From assembly GCA_020740775.1 (NCBI GenBank), contig JAHEWK010000001.1, forward strand, positions 5,518,001 through 5,582,000: a stretch of DNA of 64,000 nucleotides. The letters run 5' to 3'. The notes under the pieces were generated by a model. That model saw nothing but the letters and a program-made list of their open reading frames with translations, was not told the origin of the DNA and did not search any database. Below, piece after piece: positions 1 to 10,308 of the stretch. Position numbers and translations under genes: made by a program. Positions within the stretch are counted from its first letter, which is position 1. Every line of letters begins with the position of its first letter. Origin of the DNA: Ilyonectria destructans. Taxonomy: Eukaryota > Ascomycota > Sordariomycetes > Hypocreales > Nectriaceae.

Positions 1-3000
1 CCCTCAGGACAGTCAGATATACAGGGCTGATATACCCGAAGATGTACTGGAGGATGATCTGGAGGACGATCACTCGATGGCCAACAACGAGAGCAGCCAA
101 TCCAAGCGTCGAAAAGTTGCACCAAAAGAAATCATCCAGAACAAAGACGCAGTGGATTTGAGACAGAGGGAGCTCAAGAGAGTGCAAGAACAAGAATCTC
201 GCAGAGAGAAACTCAGAGCGGATCTCGCTTCCTCTGGCTTGATGTCACGAGATAGAACTCGTTTGATCATCAACGAGAGCAAGCAGGATGGCCAATCGTT
301 CGTGTACATCAACGAGGAAATTGGCAAGCGTATCAAAGAGCACCAGGTAAATGGCGTCCGGTTTATGTGGAACCAAGTTGTTGCCGCAGACACACGCCAA
401 GGCTGTCTGTTGGCTCATACGATGGGTTTGGGGAAGACGATGCAAGTTATTACGCTCCTCGTCGCGATAAGGGAGTCATCTACGTCCTCAGACCCATCCA
501 TAAAGGCGCAAATACCCGAGGACCTTCAAACTCCCCAAACTTTGGTGCTCTGTCCCGCAGGATTGGTGGACAATTGGATGGATGAACTCCTCATGTGGGC
601 GCCTGAGGGTATTCTCGGACCTTTGCGCAGGGTTGATGCACAGATGACCCCTGATGAGAGGTCTGCTGCAGTCCAAGAATGGGCCAAGGGCGGTGGTGTC
701 CTTGTTATGGGCTACCACATGCTCAAACAGATGATTACTCCCAGTAAAGGCGTGGAGGAGTTGCTGCTCGACAAACCGAACATCATTGTCGCAGATGAGG
801 CACATCATTTGAAGAACGAAAAAAGCATAATTAATCACAGTTGTGCTCGATTCAAATCAAAGAGCCGTATCGCTTTGACAGGCTCTCCCTTAGCAAACAA
901 CGTTGAGGAGTATAGGTCTATGATTGACTGGGTGTCGCCAAACTTTTTGGGTCCGCTGGCAGAGTTCCGCGAGATGTACGCAACCCCGATTCAACATGGT
1001 CTATACAATGACAGCTCCGGGCCCGAGAAGAGACTTGCCTTGAAGAAGCTGGAAGCACTGAAGGTAACGGTTCAGCCCAAAGTCCATCGGGCTACGGTCA
1101 AGTCCTGTCTGAAGGACGATTTGCCACCCAAGTTCGAATTTGTTCTTTCCGTTCCTCCTACGCCATTGCAAAGCAAACTCTACGCTATCTACCTGAGAGG
1201 GCTTCTCGAGAATGGCATTGGTCCTGATGGAAGTATCCTACAATCTCAACTCTTTACGATCACAAATCACCTAGCCCTGATCTGTAACCATCCCAGATGC
1301 TTTCAGCTCAAGGTCAAACGCATCATGCAAGGAACCTCCAAAGATGAAGATGACAACGGGAAGGAAGACAAATCGTTTCCCAAAAGCATCATTCAGCCGG
1401 TGTTGAAGGAGCTTAAGGTGCCCGATCCCGACCTTGCGTCTCTATCGCGCAAAGTTGAACTGTTGACGGTCATCCTGGACGAAGCCCGAGTAATCGGAGA
1501 CAAGGTGCTCGTTTTCAGCCAGTCATTGATGACAATTGAGTACCTGCTCAACTTGTTCCAAATGCAGAAAAGACGGGTTTCCTGTTTGACCGGGAAAACC
1601 GTGATCAACAAACGCCAAGAGATGACCAAGAACTTCAATTTGGGTGACCAAGAGGTGTATTTGATTTCTACGACAGCAGGAGGGGTTGGTCTCAATATTC
1701 AGGGTGCCAATAGGGTCGTTATTTTCGACATCAAATGGAACCCAGTACACGAACAACAAGCCATTGGGCGAGCGTACCGAATTGGACAAGAGAAAACTGT
1801 TTTCGTCTACCGGTTTGTGGTGGCAGGTACCTTCGAGGAGGATCTTCAGAGCAAGCACGTCTTCAAGACGCAACTGGCATCCCGGGTCGTGGATAAGAAA
1901 AATCCCGTTAGTTGGTCAAAACGGACCGCCAAGCTCCTGCACGAAATCCGACCATCGCCGGTTAAGGACCTCTCGGACTTTCTCGGTAAGGATGGCATCC
2001 TGGATGCACTCATCAAGTACAAGAAAAATGGCGAGGCTGTTCGGTCGATACTCTCGACAGACACATTTGAGGAGGAAGACGTTGACGCAAAACTCAGCGT
2101 GGACGAACTCAGAGATGTGAGGGAAATGGTCAAGTTGAACGGCCTTCGATCCAACCCCGAGGAATTTCAAAGAGCCAAGATGCATGCAGCAGAGGAGGAA
2201 TTTTATCGTCTGGCCAGAATGTCACAATCCGCTCTCCATTCGGCACAACATCAGCAGCTCCCCAATGAATCAACCACTTCGAAAACCCATCCGTCTGTGA
2301 ACCAGTCCTTGGATGGATCGTTTGATGCACCCGATCCTGTCGGCATTGGGCATCTACAGGCGAGATATTTCATGACATCAGCACTTCACGGACGCGCACA
2401 GGTAAATGCTTGTCTTTCTGGCCTTCGATTCAACGCTGGCACTGACTTTGAGAAATAGGAATTAGTCCCAGGACCCTTTCAAACCTCAATCTCTGGACTA
2501 GGGCCGGTTCCTTTGCCCGTAGCTGGCGCAAACACGTACTTTGGAACACAACCACAACGGACCACGGCGCCAGCCATAGCCACGACCAACAATGAGACGG
2601 AGACAGAGATACCCAAGATTGCCTTGGGACCGACAACGCAGAGCACGCCTTTCAATGGAGGCAACCTTTTCAGTCAGCCTCAATCGCAACCCAAGATCAA
2701 CTTTCAAAATCGTCTTGAAGCGAGGATTCACGGACTACAAAAAGATCGCCTGTTAAGAATTCAGGGAGAGCCTAGAAACTTCGCAAAATCTCTGACAGAT
2801 GCAATTTGTGGAGTTCGGGACAAACTCCAGCTTGGATTCCTGCCCGACGGTCGACACTGGAAGCACCTCGAGGAATTACTGGACCACAACAACTTTGTGA
2901 TATCATTGGTTTCAGGTCACTGGACGCCGTCATATGTGGCTGGAGCGGACAAGAAGGAGTTGGAAAGTCGGATGGGTGCGATGAATGGACTGCCCGAGAA

Positions 3001-3404
3001 GGAGATTTCTGCCCAGGGGAGTCGAAGAGCTCACTCGCCAGATCCTCATGTAAGGGACAATACCGCACTATACCGCAATTCCGCTGACAGAGCATTTGCT
3101 CAAGAACTTGCAGAACATCCGACGACGAAGCATGCCGGCGGAAGGCGCATCGCGAAGCCCACACGCTAAGGAGGATATGGATGTGATGCGGGAAGCAGCG
3201 GATAATAGGAAACGACGAGGCGTCCGACTCCCAACGTGGGCAAACCAAGCTCTATCTGAGGAACAGAGCAGAGCGTTTCCTGCGTTGGGAACCGTCCAAT
3301 CGCTGGAGGATCGACGCACCAGATCAAGAAACGAGTCACCCCGAGGCGACAAGGAAGTTGGAAGTGACGGCCAGAGCGTGGAAGAGGGAGATCAGAGGCG
3401 TTGA
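1..3404 (+). CDS. SNF2-family ATP-dependent chromatin remodeler (ATRX/ARIP4-like), 5' partial
   Basis: Exons <1..2401, 2459..3049 and 3105..3404. The frame is open to base 2, so the true start lies upstream; the first ATG in the window is at 77. Counting from that ATG, the SNF2 core shows Walker A (HTMGLGKT, about residues 114-121), a DEAH box (VADEAHHLKN), the LTGSP motif III and a helicase C-terminal half ending in the QAIGRAYRIGQ motif VI. The motif I and III flanks resemble the ATRX/ARIP4/Rad54 branch. The in-frame TAG at 2456-2458 lies inside a 57-nt intron (2402..2458); a second 55-nt intron (3050..3104) keeps the frame. The last two exons encode a low-complexity polar tail, including a well-folded-looking stretch around 2700-2950. 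The protein should be nuclear and use ATP to move nucleosomes or act on DNA. The family is sure; subfamily and the last exon are less so. Confidence 0.85.
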
Positions 3405-5494
3405 TCTGACGATGTGGGACGAAAACTAAAGGCGGGAAGACACATGATCTTGACACGGATGGGCACGGCGTTGTCGGAATCGATGATTTGTATGAGATAC
3501 CCATTTTGGAGCCAGCTTGAGGCGCCCTCTTTTGCGTCATTTTGCCTAGATGAATTGTTTCCTGATCAAGGAGTGGGCGAGAGGCGACCATATCAGAGAG
3601 CTAGAATACTAGGAGATTCTTTACTGGCTTTCATTAAGATGCATTACTAACTTGGTACCAGTGTTGGCGGAAATCATTCTGAGGGTGGTTGCACTGCGTG
3701 TTTACGGTGCGGTAGTTGCTCTTGACAGTATGAGATTGGTGGCATATACGGCAGAGAAGCGACTGAAACTCGGTTATCCCGATGTACATCCACTCTGTTA
3801 GAATGGTGAGTGGATTGGTAAAGACGGCATCATGACGGGCCAGAACGACTAGGGTAGAGTGGTTCAGCGGGATTGATCGGAGAGTTCGGTGAGGAAACTC
3901 GGAGGAGGATGTATGTATCCCTGCGACTGCGACTCCGCAATGGACTCTCAGGTGAGTTAAGCGGTGGGCCACCTGAACAAGGTTTGGTTGATCTTTGATG
4001 GGAATGGAGGGAGAATAGTTCAAGTGCATCGTACGAGGAAGAGGGCACTAATTACGGATTCAAAACGGAGTAGTGGCAGGTGGGTCCGGCCCCGGAGCCG
4101 GAACAGAGAGAGGATTTTGGTCACGACAACAGGACAATACACACCCGGATAGTCCAGTCATCGGTTCCGTGTTGGTCTCCAAAGGACAGGCGGCAGCGCT
4201 CAACGTCTTTTTTTGTGGGCGGGGCGAGCGGTGATGGGATGGATCAGAATGCTTTGGAATCCTGGAATGTTGGAAGCTTGGGTCGGAAAGATGGACGACC
4301 AATAGCTGACGGCGGCCAAGTGCCCGCATATTTCGGAATGCGACTGAGCCGCGGGATCGTCGCCTGGCTGCTGTGTACTGGGCGGCGGTGCGTCGTCCGC
4401 CTGCACTGCACGCGCAGAATCCGTATGTGCAGGAGGAGGATACGCCGCTGATGCCCTGGGGCTAAAGGGTTAGGGGGCCGGTGGGCCAATGGCAGCGCAT
4501 GTATTTCTTTCTCTAGGACATTCGACGGTCTGGACCTTGTCATGAGTGTCTTTTTTTTTTCCCTTGCCGGGGCCGCTCCGTGCTGGGCCGAGTCATCGTG
4601 GCCCCTCTCTGGTGTGCGCTAAGCTGGCTTCATCCGGCGGTCGGGGTCAGATCAGATCAGTTGAGACCTGGCAGGATGTGTTTCAGTTTCAGAGTAAAGG
4701 TCTCAGTGGAAAACAAACCGTCATGTAGAGAATTCAGAGAATGCAGCAACTCGGCCACGGCGGAAAAAGACAAGACATATTCGGAGGAACAAAAGTCCAA
4801 ACTGACGCACAGAGCGGCAGCGGTTCGATCGACCATCCACCCACCACACCCACTCCGCACGGCGTGCGTCCGCTCCGAGGAGGTGGAGGTGGAGGTGGCG
4901 GCGAATGCGGCGACTGCGGCCAGGTAGCAACGTCAAGTCCAGGTCCCTGTTAAACGTGTTCTTAGAAGGGATAGTTAGTACCTAGAGCGATTCCTTGGCC
5001 GGCCCAAGTGCCTGGACAGAGTGGTAATAGTTAGAGCATTGTTGGACGGAACAACAGGCCCAGCAAGAGGCCCTCTTTCCCGAACCGCCGAAAACCCTCT
5101 CGCTCTCTCGCCTTCTCTCTTCCTCTCTTCCTCTCTTCCTCTCTTCCTCTCTTCCTCTCTTAACCGACCCATCCACTCTTCACTCTTCCCTCTTCTCCTC
5201 TTCCTCTCCCAACTTCACTACCCCCATTGCTCATCACCACACTCCGGAATTACCGCCGGCAATTGCTTCGTTCCGCTTGCAAAATTTCCACGTGCAGCTG
5301 AGTGAATAGGGATTTGCCCCTCGTCCAAATCGCATCGCATCGCATCGGCATTCTCTGCCCCTCGCCAAATTCCCATATTTTGTGTCGCCAGACACCACCG
5401 CGCTCGCAACTCGCTGCCCCTCCGGTTCTTCATCTGCCGGATTCACTCACGCCTACTGTCACCCCGACTCCAATCCAATCCAATTCAACTCGCC
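3405..5494. other. Intergenic region and 5' leader of the ALA synthase gene
   Basis: About 2.1 kb without a convincing gene: short frames on both strands show no family motif. It should hold the 3' end of the SNF2 transcript and the promoter and leader of the heme gene. Visible elements are a CCAAT at 4486-4490, a CTCTTCCT tandem array at 5117-5156, a CACGTG E-box at 5289-5294 and three CGCAT repeats at 5331-5345. Confidence 0.5.
5117..5156 (+). repeat. Octamer tandem repeat (CTCTTCCT)x5 in the ALA synthase leader
   Basis: Five perfect copies of CTCTTCCT followed by a partial copy, about 340 bases before the ALA synthase ATG. It forms a pure pyrimidine tract on the coding strand, a common feature of strongly expressed fungal promoters and leaders. 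Confidence 0.85.
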
Positions 5495-7425
5495 ATGGAT
5501 AGCGTCCTCCGCCAGTCCAAGGCCATGTGCCCCTTCCTCAAGAAGGCCTCTCCCGCCACTCTGCGCGCCCTGTCCACCACGGCCCGTCCCCAGGCGGCCC
5601 AGGCCTCGCCTTGCGGTGGCACCATGTCCAAGTTGCAACTGCTCGGTCATCGCTGCCCCGTCATGGGCAAGGCCATGGCTGTCCAGTCGGCCAAGCACGG
5701 CGCTGCTGCCGCTGCTGGTTTCCGCGCCTTTTCCGGTAATGCGAAGACTGGCAAGGCCAAGATTCACACCAGCCGTCAGCAGGAGGCCCGCGCCGTCGAG
5801 CGCACCAACTTCGAGGGCCGCGACAAAGGTATGTCCCTAGCACTGACACTGCCGCCATTCGCTTGCAGTCAATTGAACTTCTGCTAACACGAACAACAGC
5901 CTCGATCCCTCCTGGCGTCTCCTTGAACCGAAAGGCTGCCTCTCCTGCTCCTGTCACTTCCGGCCCCGTCAATTCCACCGGCAAGTTCAACTACGAAGGC
6001 TTCTATAATGCCGAGCTCGATAAGAAGCACAAGGACAAGTCCTACCGCTACTTCAACAACATCAATCGCCTCGCCAAGGAGTTTCCCCGCGCCCACATGT
6101 CCAACAAGGAAGAACGAGTCACTGTGTGGTGCGCCAACGACTACCTCGGTATGGGTCGCAACTCTCGTGTCCTGAACAAGATGCACGAGACTCTGGAGGA
6201 ATACGGTGCTGGTGCTGGCGGAACTCGAAACATTTCCGGCCACAACCGACATGCCGTCGAACTCGAAGGCACTTTGGCCAAATTGCACGCACAGGAGGCT
6301 GCCCTTGTCTTCAGCTCCTGCTACGTCGCCAACGATGCCACCCTCGCCACCCTCGGCAGCAAGATGCCGGACTGTGTCATTCTGTCAGATAGCCTGAACC
6401 ACGCCTCCATGATCCAGGGCATCCGCCATTCTGGAACCAAGAAGATCGTCTTCAAGCACAACGATGTTCAGGACCTCGAGGCTAAACTGGCTTCCCTCCC
6501 TCTACACGTCCCCAAAATCATCGCCTTCGAGTCCGTATACAGTATGTGCGGTTCCATTGGCCCCATTGAGGAGATTTGCGACCTCGCCGACAAGTACGGC
6601 GCCATTACCTTCCTCGACGAAGTCCATGCCGTTGGCATGTACGGCCCCCACGGCGCTGGTGTTGCGGAGCATCTGGACTGGGAGGCGCACGTCAAGGGCT
6701 CGCCCCGAGGATCCATCATGGATCGCATCGACATCATTACTGGAACCCTGGGCAAGGCATACGGCTGTGTCGGCGGATACATCGCTGGTAGCACCAAGCT
6801 CATCGACATGATCCGATCGCTGGCCCCTGGTTTCATCTTTACCACTTCTTTGCCACCAGCCACCATGGCGGGTGCCAAGGCTTCCATTGAGTACCAGATG
6901 GAGTACGATGGTGACCGACGACTGCAGCAACTTCACACCCGAGCTGTCAAGGAGGCCATGGCTGAACGAGACATCCCCGTCATCCCAAATCCCTCCCACA
7001 TTATCCCCATCCTGGTCGGAAATGCCGAGGTCGCCAAGGCTGCGTCCGATATGCTGCTCCAAGACTACCGCATCTACGTCCAGTCGATCAACTACCCCAC
7101 CGTCCCCGTTGGTCAGGAACGCCTCCGCATTACCCCCACCCCGGGCCACACCAAGGAATACCGAGATGAGCTCGTGAAGGCTGTCGATGAGATCTGGACC
7201 CGTCTGGGCATCAAGCGCACTTCCGAGTGGGCAGCCGAGGGTGGTTTCATTGGCGTCGGCGAGGAGGGCAACATCCAGGAGCCCCTCTGGACCGACAAGC
7301 AGCTCAAGGTCGAGCAGGCTACCAAGGAGATCATGGCCTCTGGTCAGCCAGCCAACGGTATCACCGAGGCCCTCCTCGAGCAGGAGTCGATGCAGACCAG
7401 CCAAGTTGCCAGCGCTTCTGCCTAA
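5495..7425 (+). CDS. HEM1: 5-aminolevulinate synthase, mitochondrial
   Basis: Exons 5495..5828 and 5900..7425, 619 aa; the 71-nt intron has a GCTAAC branch site. The enzyme condenses glycine with succinyl-CoA in the mitochondrial matrix, the first step of heme synthesis, using pyridoxal phosphate. The PLP lysine is K397 in the motif [13 protein letters not shown], and the aminotransferase fold-type I core covers about residues 130-540. The first 110 residues are a basic presequence with two heme regulatory Cys-Pro motifs (C12-P13 in AMCPFL and C54-P55 in HRCPVM), which in this family let heme block import or stability. The intron falls at the presequence/core border. The start is the first ATG after the pyrimidine-rich leader and gives a typical presequence. 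Length matches fungal homologues. Identification is near certain. Confidence 0.97.
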
Positions 7426-8019
7426 GGGTTGTAAACCAATGTTTCCAATCCACTGCGATCGCGAAAAACTGTGACGCAGACACCCAGTTCCCTTCGATAT
7501 ATGCCAATTTTTGAGAGACATCTACGTCCGTCCTTGTCTGGATCGGCGAGAGAATTGAATACCTTTCTATCCATTGCCACAAATAATGTGGCATCTTGGA
7601 TTACCAACCCCAAAAAAACATACCCTCTGTCCCGTTTGAAGTGAATGAGTGACGTTTCTGTATCATTGCGCGTTGACTTTTGTGACAATGATGAGCCCAC
7701 TTGAAGTAGACGCGAAGCGCTAACATCGAGGACGGGGGAATCTTTGGCCAGAGCCTAGTACGCTGATTGGCTGATTGGCTTAGTCAGCGTCATTGGCCCC
7801 GTCTCCGGCGGAGGAACGGAGCAATTTTGACGCTCCGTCTCCGCTCCTTGGACGACAATCCCGGCCAATTTGCAGCATCAATCATGTAGACGGCCTCCGT
7901 GGACACCGACGGCTGAACATACTTGGTCTTTTTGTTCTTTCTCAAGGATGCGGCCCGAACCTTCTCTTTCTTCTCCGTTCCAACTCTCCGGTCCCCGATC
8001 GGAACCTTGACATGTCACG
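7426..8019. promoter_or_regulatory. Spacer between ALA synthase and the Zn2Cys6 regulator
   Basis: A 594-base spacer holding the 3' end of the heme gene and the promoter of the regulator. The notable content is the CCAAT cluster at 7766-7796. No gene is seen. Confidence 0.5.
7766..7796 (-). promoter_or_regulatory. Triple CCAAT-box cluster with an AP-1-like site
   Basis: Three ATTGG pentamers (CCAAT on the minus strand) at 7766-7770, 7774-7778 and 7792-7796, with TTAGTCA (reverse complement TGACTAA, a Gcn4/Yap-type core) at 7780-7786 between the second and third. The block is bounded by inverted CGCTGA/TCAGCG arms. It lies about 225 bases before the regulator's ATG. Binding by a HapB/C/E-type complex is an inference. 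Confidence 0.55.
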
Positions 8020-10030
8020 ATGAGTCCCGACGCGGTGCAACTCAAGAACAAGGGTCCAAAGGCATGCACAACCTGTGCCAGGGCTAAGGCGAGATGTATT
8101 ACAGGCCCTGAAGGAATCCTCAAATGCGACAGGTGAGTTGGGAGCTATTGGCTCTTCTGCCCCGGGCACGCAGGAATTCAACAGGATTCCGGTTGTTAAC
8201 GCAATAGATTCAAGGTGCCATCGCCTGGACAAGCCGTGTGTGTCGCAGACTCCGGCTCCGCCCCGGATCCGGAAGAGTCCCAAGCTGTCTAAGATCGCTG
8301 CTCTCGAGAAGCGCCTCGAGGAGTTGTCGTCTCATGTCCAAGAAGGCCCGGCTCAATCTACCAGTCCATCCCCAAAGCGAGAGGAATTGTCGGAGCTCTG
8401 CAAAAACACCGAGAAATGGGATTTCTCCCATCTATTTCCGCTCAAGAATGTCGCGGTAAACGCGAAGGTCGGCGCCCAGTTGCCGCCGCCTGCACCAGAA
8501 AAGCCCAGGCCATGGGATTCGTGGTGGCCGACGCCCCAAGAGGGAGACATGCTGTTGGAGCAATACAGGACAACCCATGCAGGTCTGTTTCCCTTTGTCA
8601 TTGTTCCAAAGGGCATAGAATCTCTGGAACTTCGCCAGCATCGCCCGTTTGTGTGGAAGGCTGTCATGATGGTAGGTTGTTTCCTAGATGGGGCAAGGCA
8701 GCAAAAGCTGGGCACGGAGTTGCTCTCCGAGGTTGGGCAGGCGGCGGTGGTGGATGGATCTAAAAACTTGGATCTTCTCCAGGGGTTGCAGATGCTCGTC
8801 TCATGGTAGGCGATACGTGTGGCTCGTCAAGCAACTCATGCTAACGCGCGTGAAAGCTATCACTATGCACTCAAAGGTCCACAGGTGACGAACCTGCTTT
8901 TTCTTGCTAGGGCCATGTGCATCAACTTGGGATTCAAAGAGGATGCGACTCTCGAAGGAGCCGAGCACACGCGGAACATGGAACACATGAGGGCATATGC
9001 AGGAACATACTACCTCAACACCCTGTAAGTGTCTTCCCCGCATATTTCTGATGTCGAACTAATTCATCGTCAATAGGGTCTTTACGGCCAATAAGCGACC
9101 AGATGCACTCATGAACACAGGTCTCCTTGAGACCTGCTGCAGGGTGCTACAAGCGACGATGCAGTACCCGTCAGATGAGTACCTGGTTAAACTAGTCCGG
9201 ATTCAGCAGCTCGCCCAGTCCATCTCGTTGACGATGGCCGTCGACAACATCAGTCAACATGCCATGAAACTCCCCCTAACTATGATGGTGCAGTCCTTCC
9301 AGGAACAATTGGATCAATTCAGTGCTTCTCTGTCTCCCAGATTTGCGGACAATGGTATGTAGAATGGCAGTTCATATTTGGACTCGTTGTTAACTGCGTC
9401 TCGATAGATACTCTCAGGAGTCATGTCAACGTGGCCGAGGTCCTCCTCTACGAGATGGCCCTCTCGGACCAGCACTCCAGCGTCTCATACGTGCCCCTAA
9501 CCGACCGGCTCCAACTGCTCTGGGGCTGTGTCCATTCCCTCAAGTCCTTTTTCACCATCCGCTTCGCGAGCCGTGAGATCGATCGGCCTCGCTTCCTGTG
9601 CCTCAGTGCGTCTGACTTTGTCTTCGCTATCATCACGGGTATCAGGCTCCTGACGCTGCAGCTACCCGGCTGGAATTTGACACACATCCAAAATGAGCTC
9701 AACATGTTGGACGTAATGGACAGTCAGATCCAAGACCTTGTCATCATCATCAACCGCCGCAAGCAGGGCATCTACCTCAGTGCTGCGATGGCCGCTAGGC
9801 TCGAAGATCCCTTTGAGCGCTTGCTAAGCCAGCTCAAGGCGCTGCGCGACCTGGTGAAGCTGGAGCTGGACCGCCAGAATGCCGGGTGTGTGGAAGTCCC
9901 AGCGGTAGACTTTACGCAGGATCTGCTGGTCGAGGGCCTGGAAGGCGATTTCTGGCGGAGCATGGGGGGCGCTGTGGATGTTTGGAACGTGGTGGGGGAT
10001 CCGACAGTGTTGGATGCGGGCATGTCTTGA
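8020..10030 (+). CDS. Zn(II)2Cys6 binuclear cluster transcription factor
   Basis: Exons 8020..8132, 8215..8805, 8857..9024, 9077..9354 and 9408..10030, 590 aa; all four introns are 51-82 nt and phase-consistent. The zinc cluster is complete and N-terminal: C16-X2-C19-X6-C26-X9-C36-X2-C39-X6-C46, and it is only complete once intron 1 is removed. A short coiled-coil-like helix (about residues 58-75) follows, as usual for dimerising members. The middle part resembles the fungal regulatory middle-homology region, with a VMMVGCFLDG-type helix and an LFLARAMCINLGF-type motif. It should be a nuclear DNA-binding regulator. Its target is unknown: it lies downstream of the heme gene on the same strand and ends tail-to-tail with THI6, which hints at but does not show a role in cofactor metabolism. 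Confidence 0.88.
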
Positions 10031-10308
10031 GGGACGGTTGGATGAGATTGCTATGAGATGATGTGTGAAGATTAAAGGTTGATATTTGGGATATCATTTA
10101 GCTTGCACGGCGTTTCGGGATGGGATGGGACGGCGACCAAAGAGATTCAGAGTGACTCCATTTATCCAGGAGGTTATCAAGGAACACTTTCCAGGCCCTG
10201 GTTATGTATTGTATATCCAACTACATTTTAATCATCCGCCCAGACTTTTAGTTGGGCTTATCCCTACCCTTTCTGTTTTTGGTGTTAAGTGTTGAGTGCT
10301 GACGATTC

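Noticed and set aside
2456..2458. TAG taken as the end of the SNF2 gene
   Set aside because: It falls inside a canonical short intron, and the joined frame continues for two more exons.
6502..7521. 339-codon open frame on the minus strand over ALA synthase
   Set aside because: It is the antisense shadow of a highly biased coding exon, has no family motif, and overlaps a certain gene.
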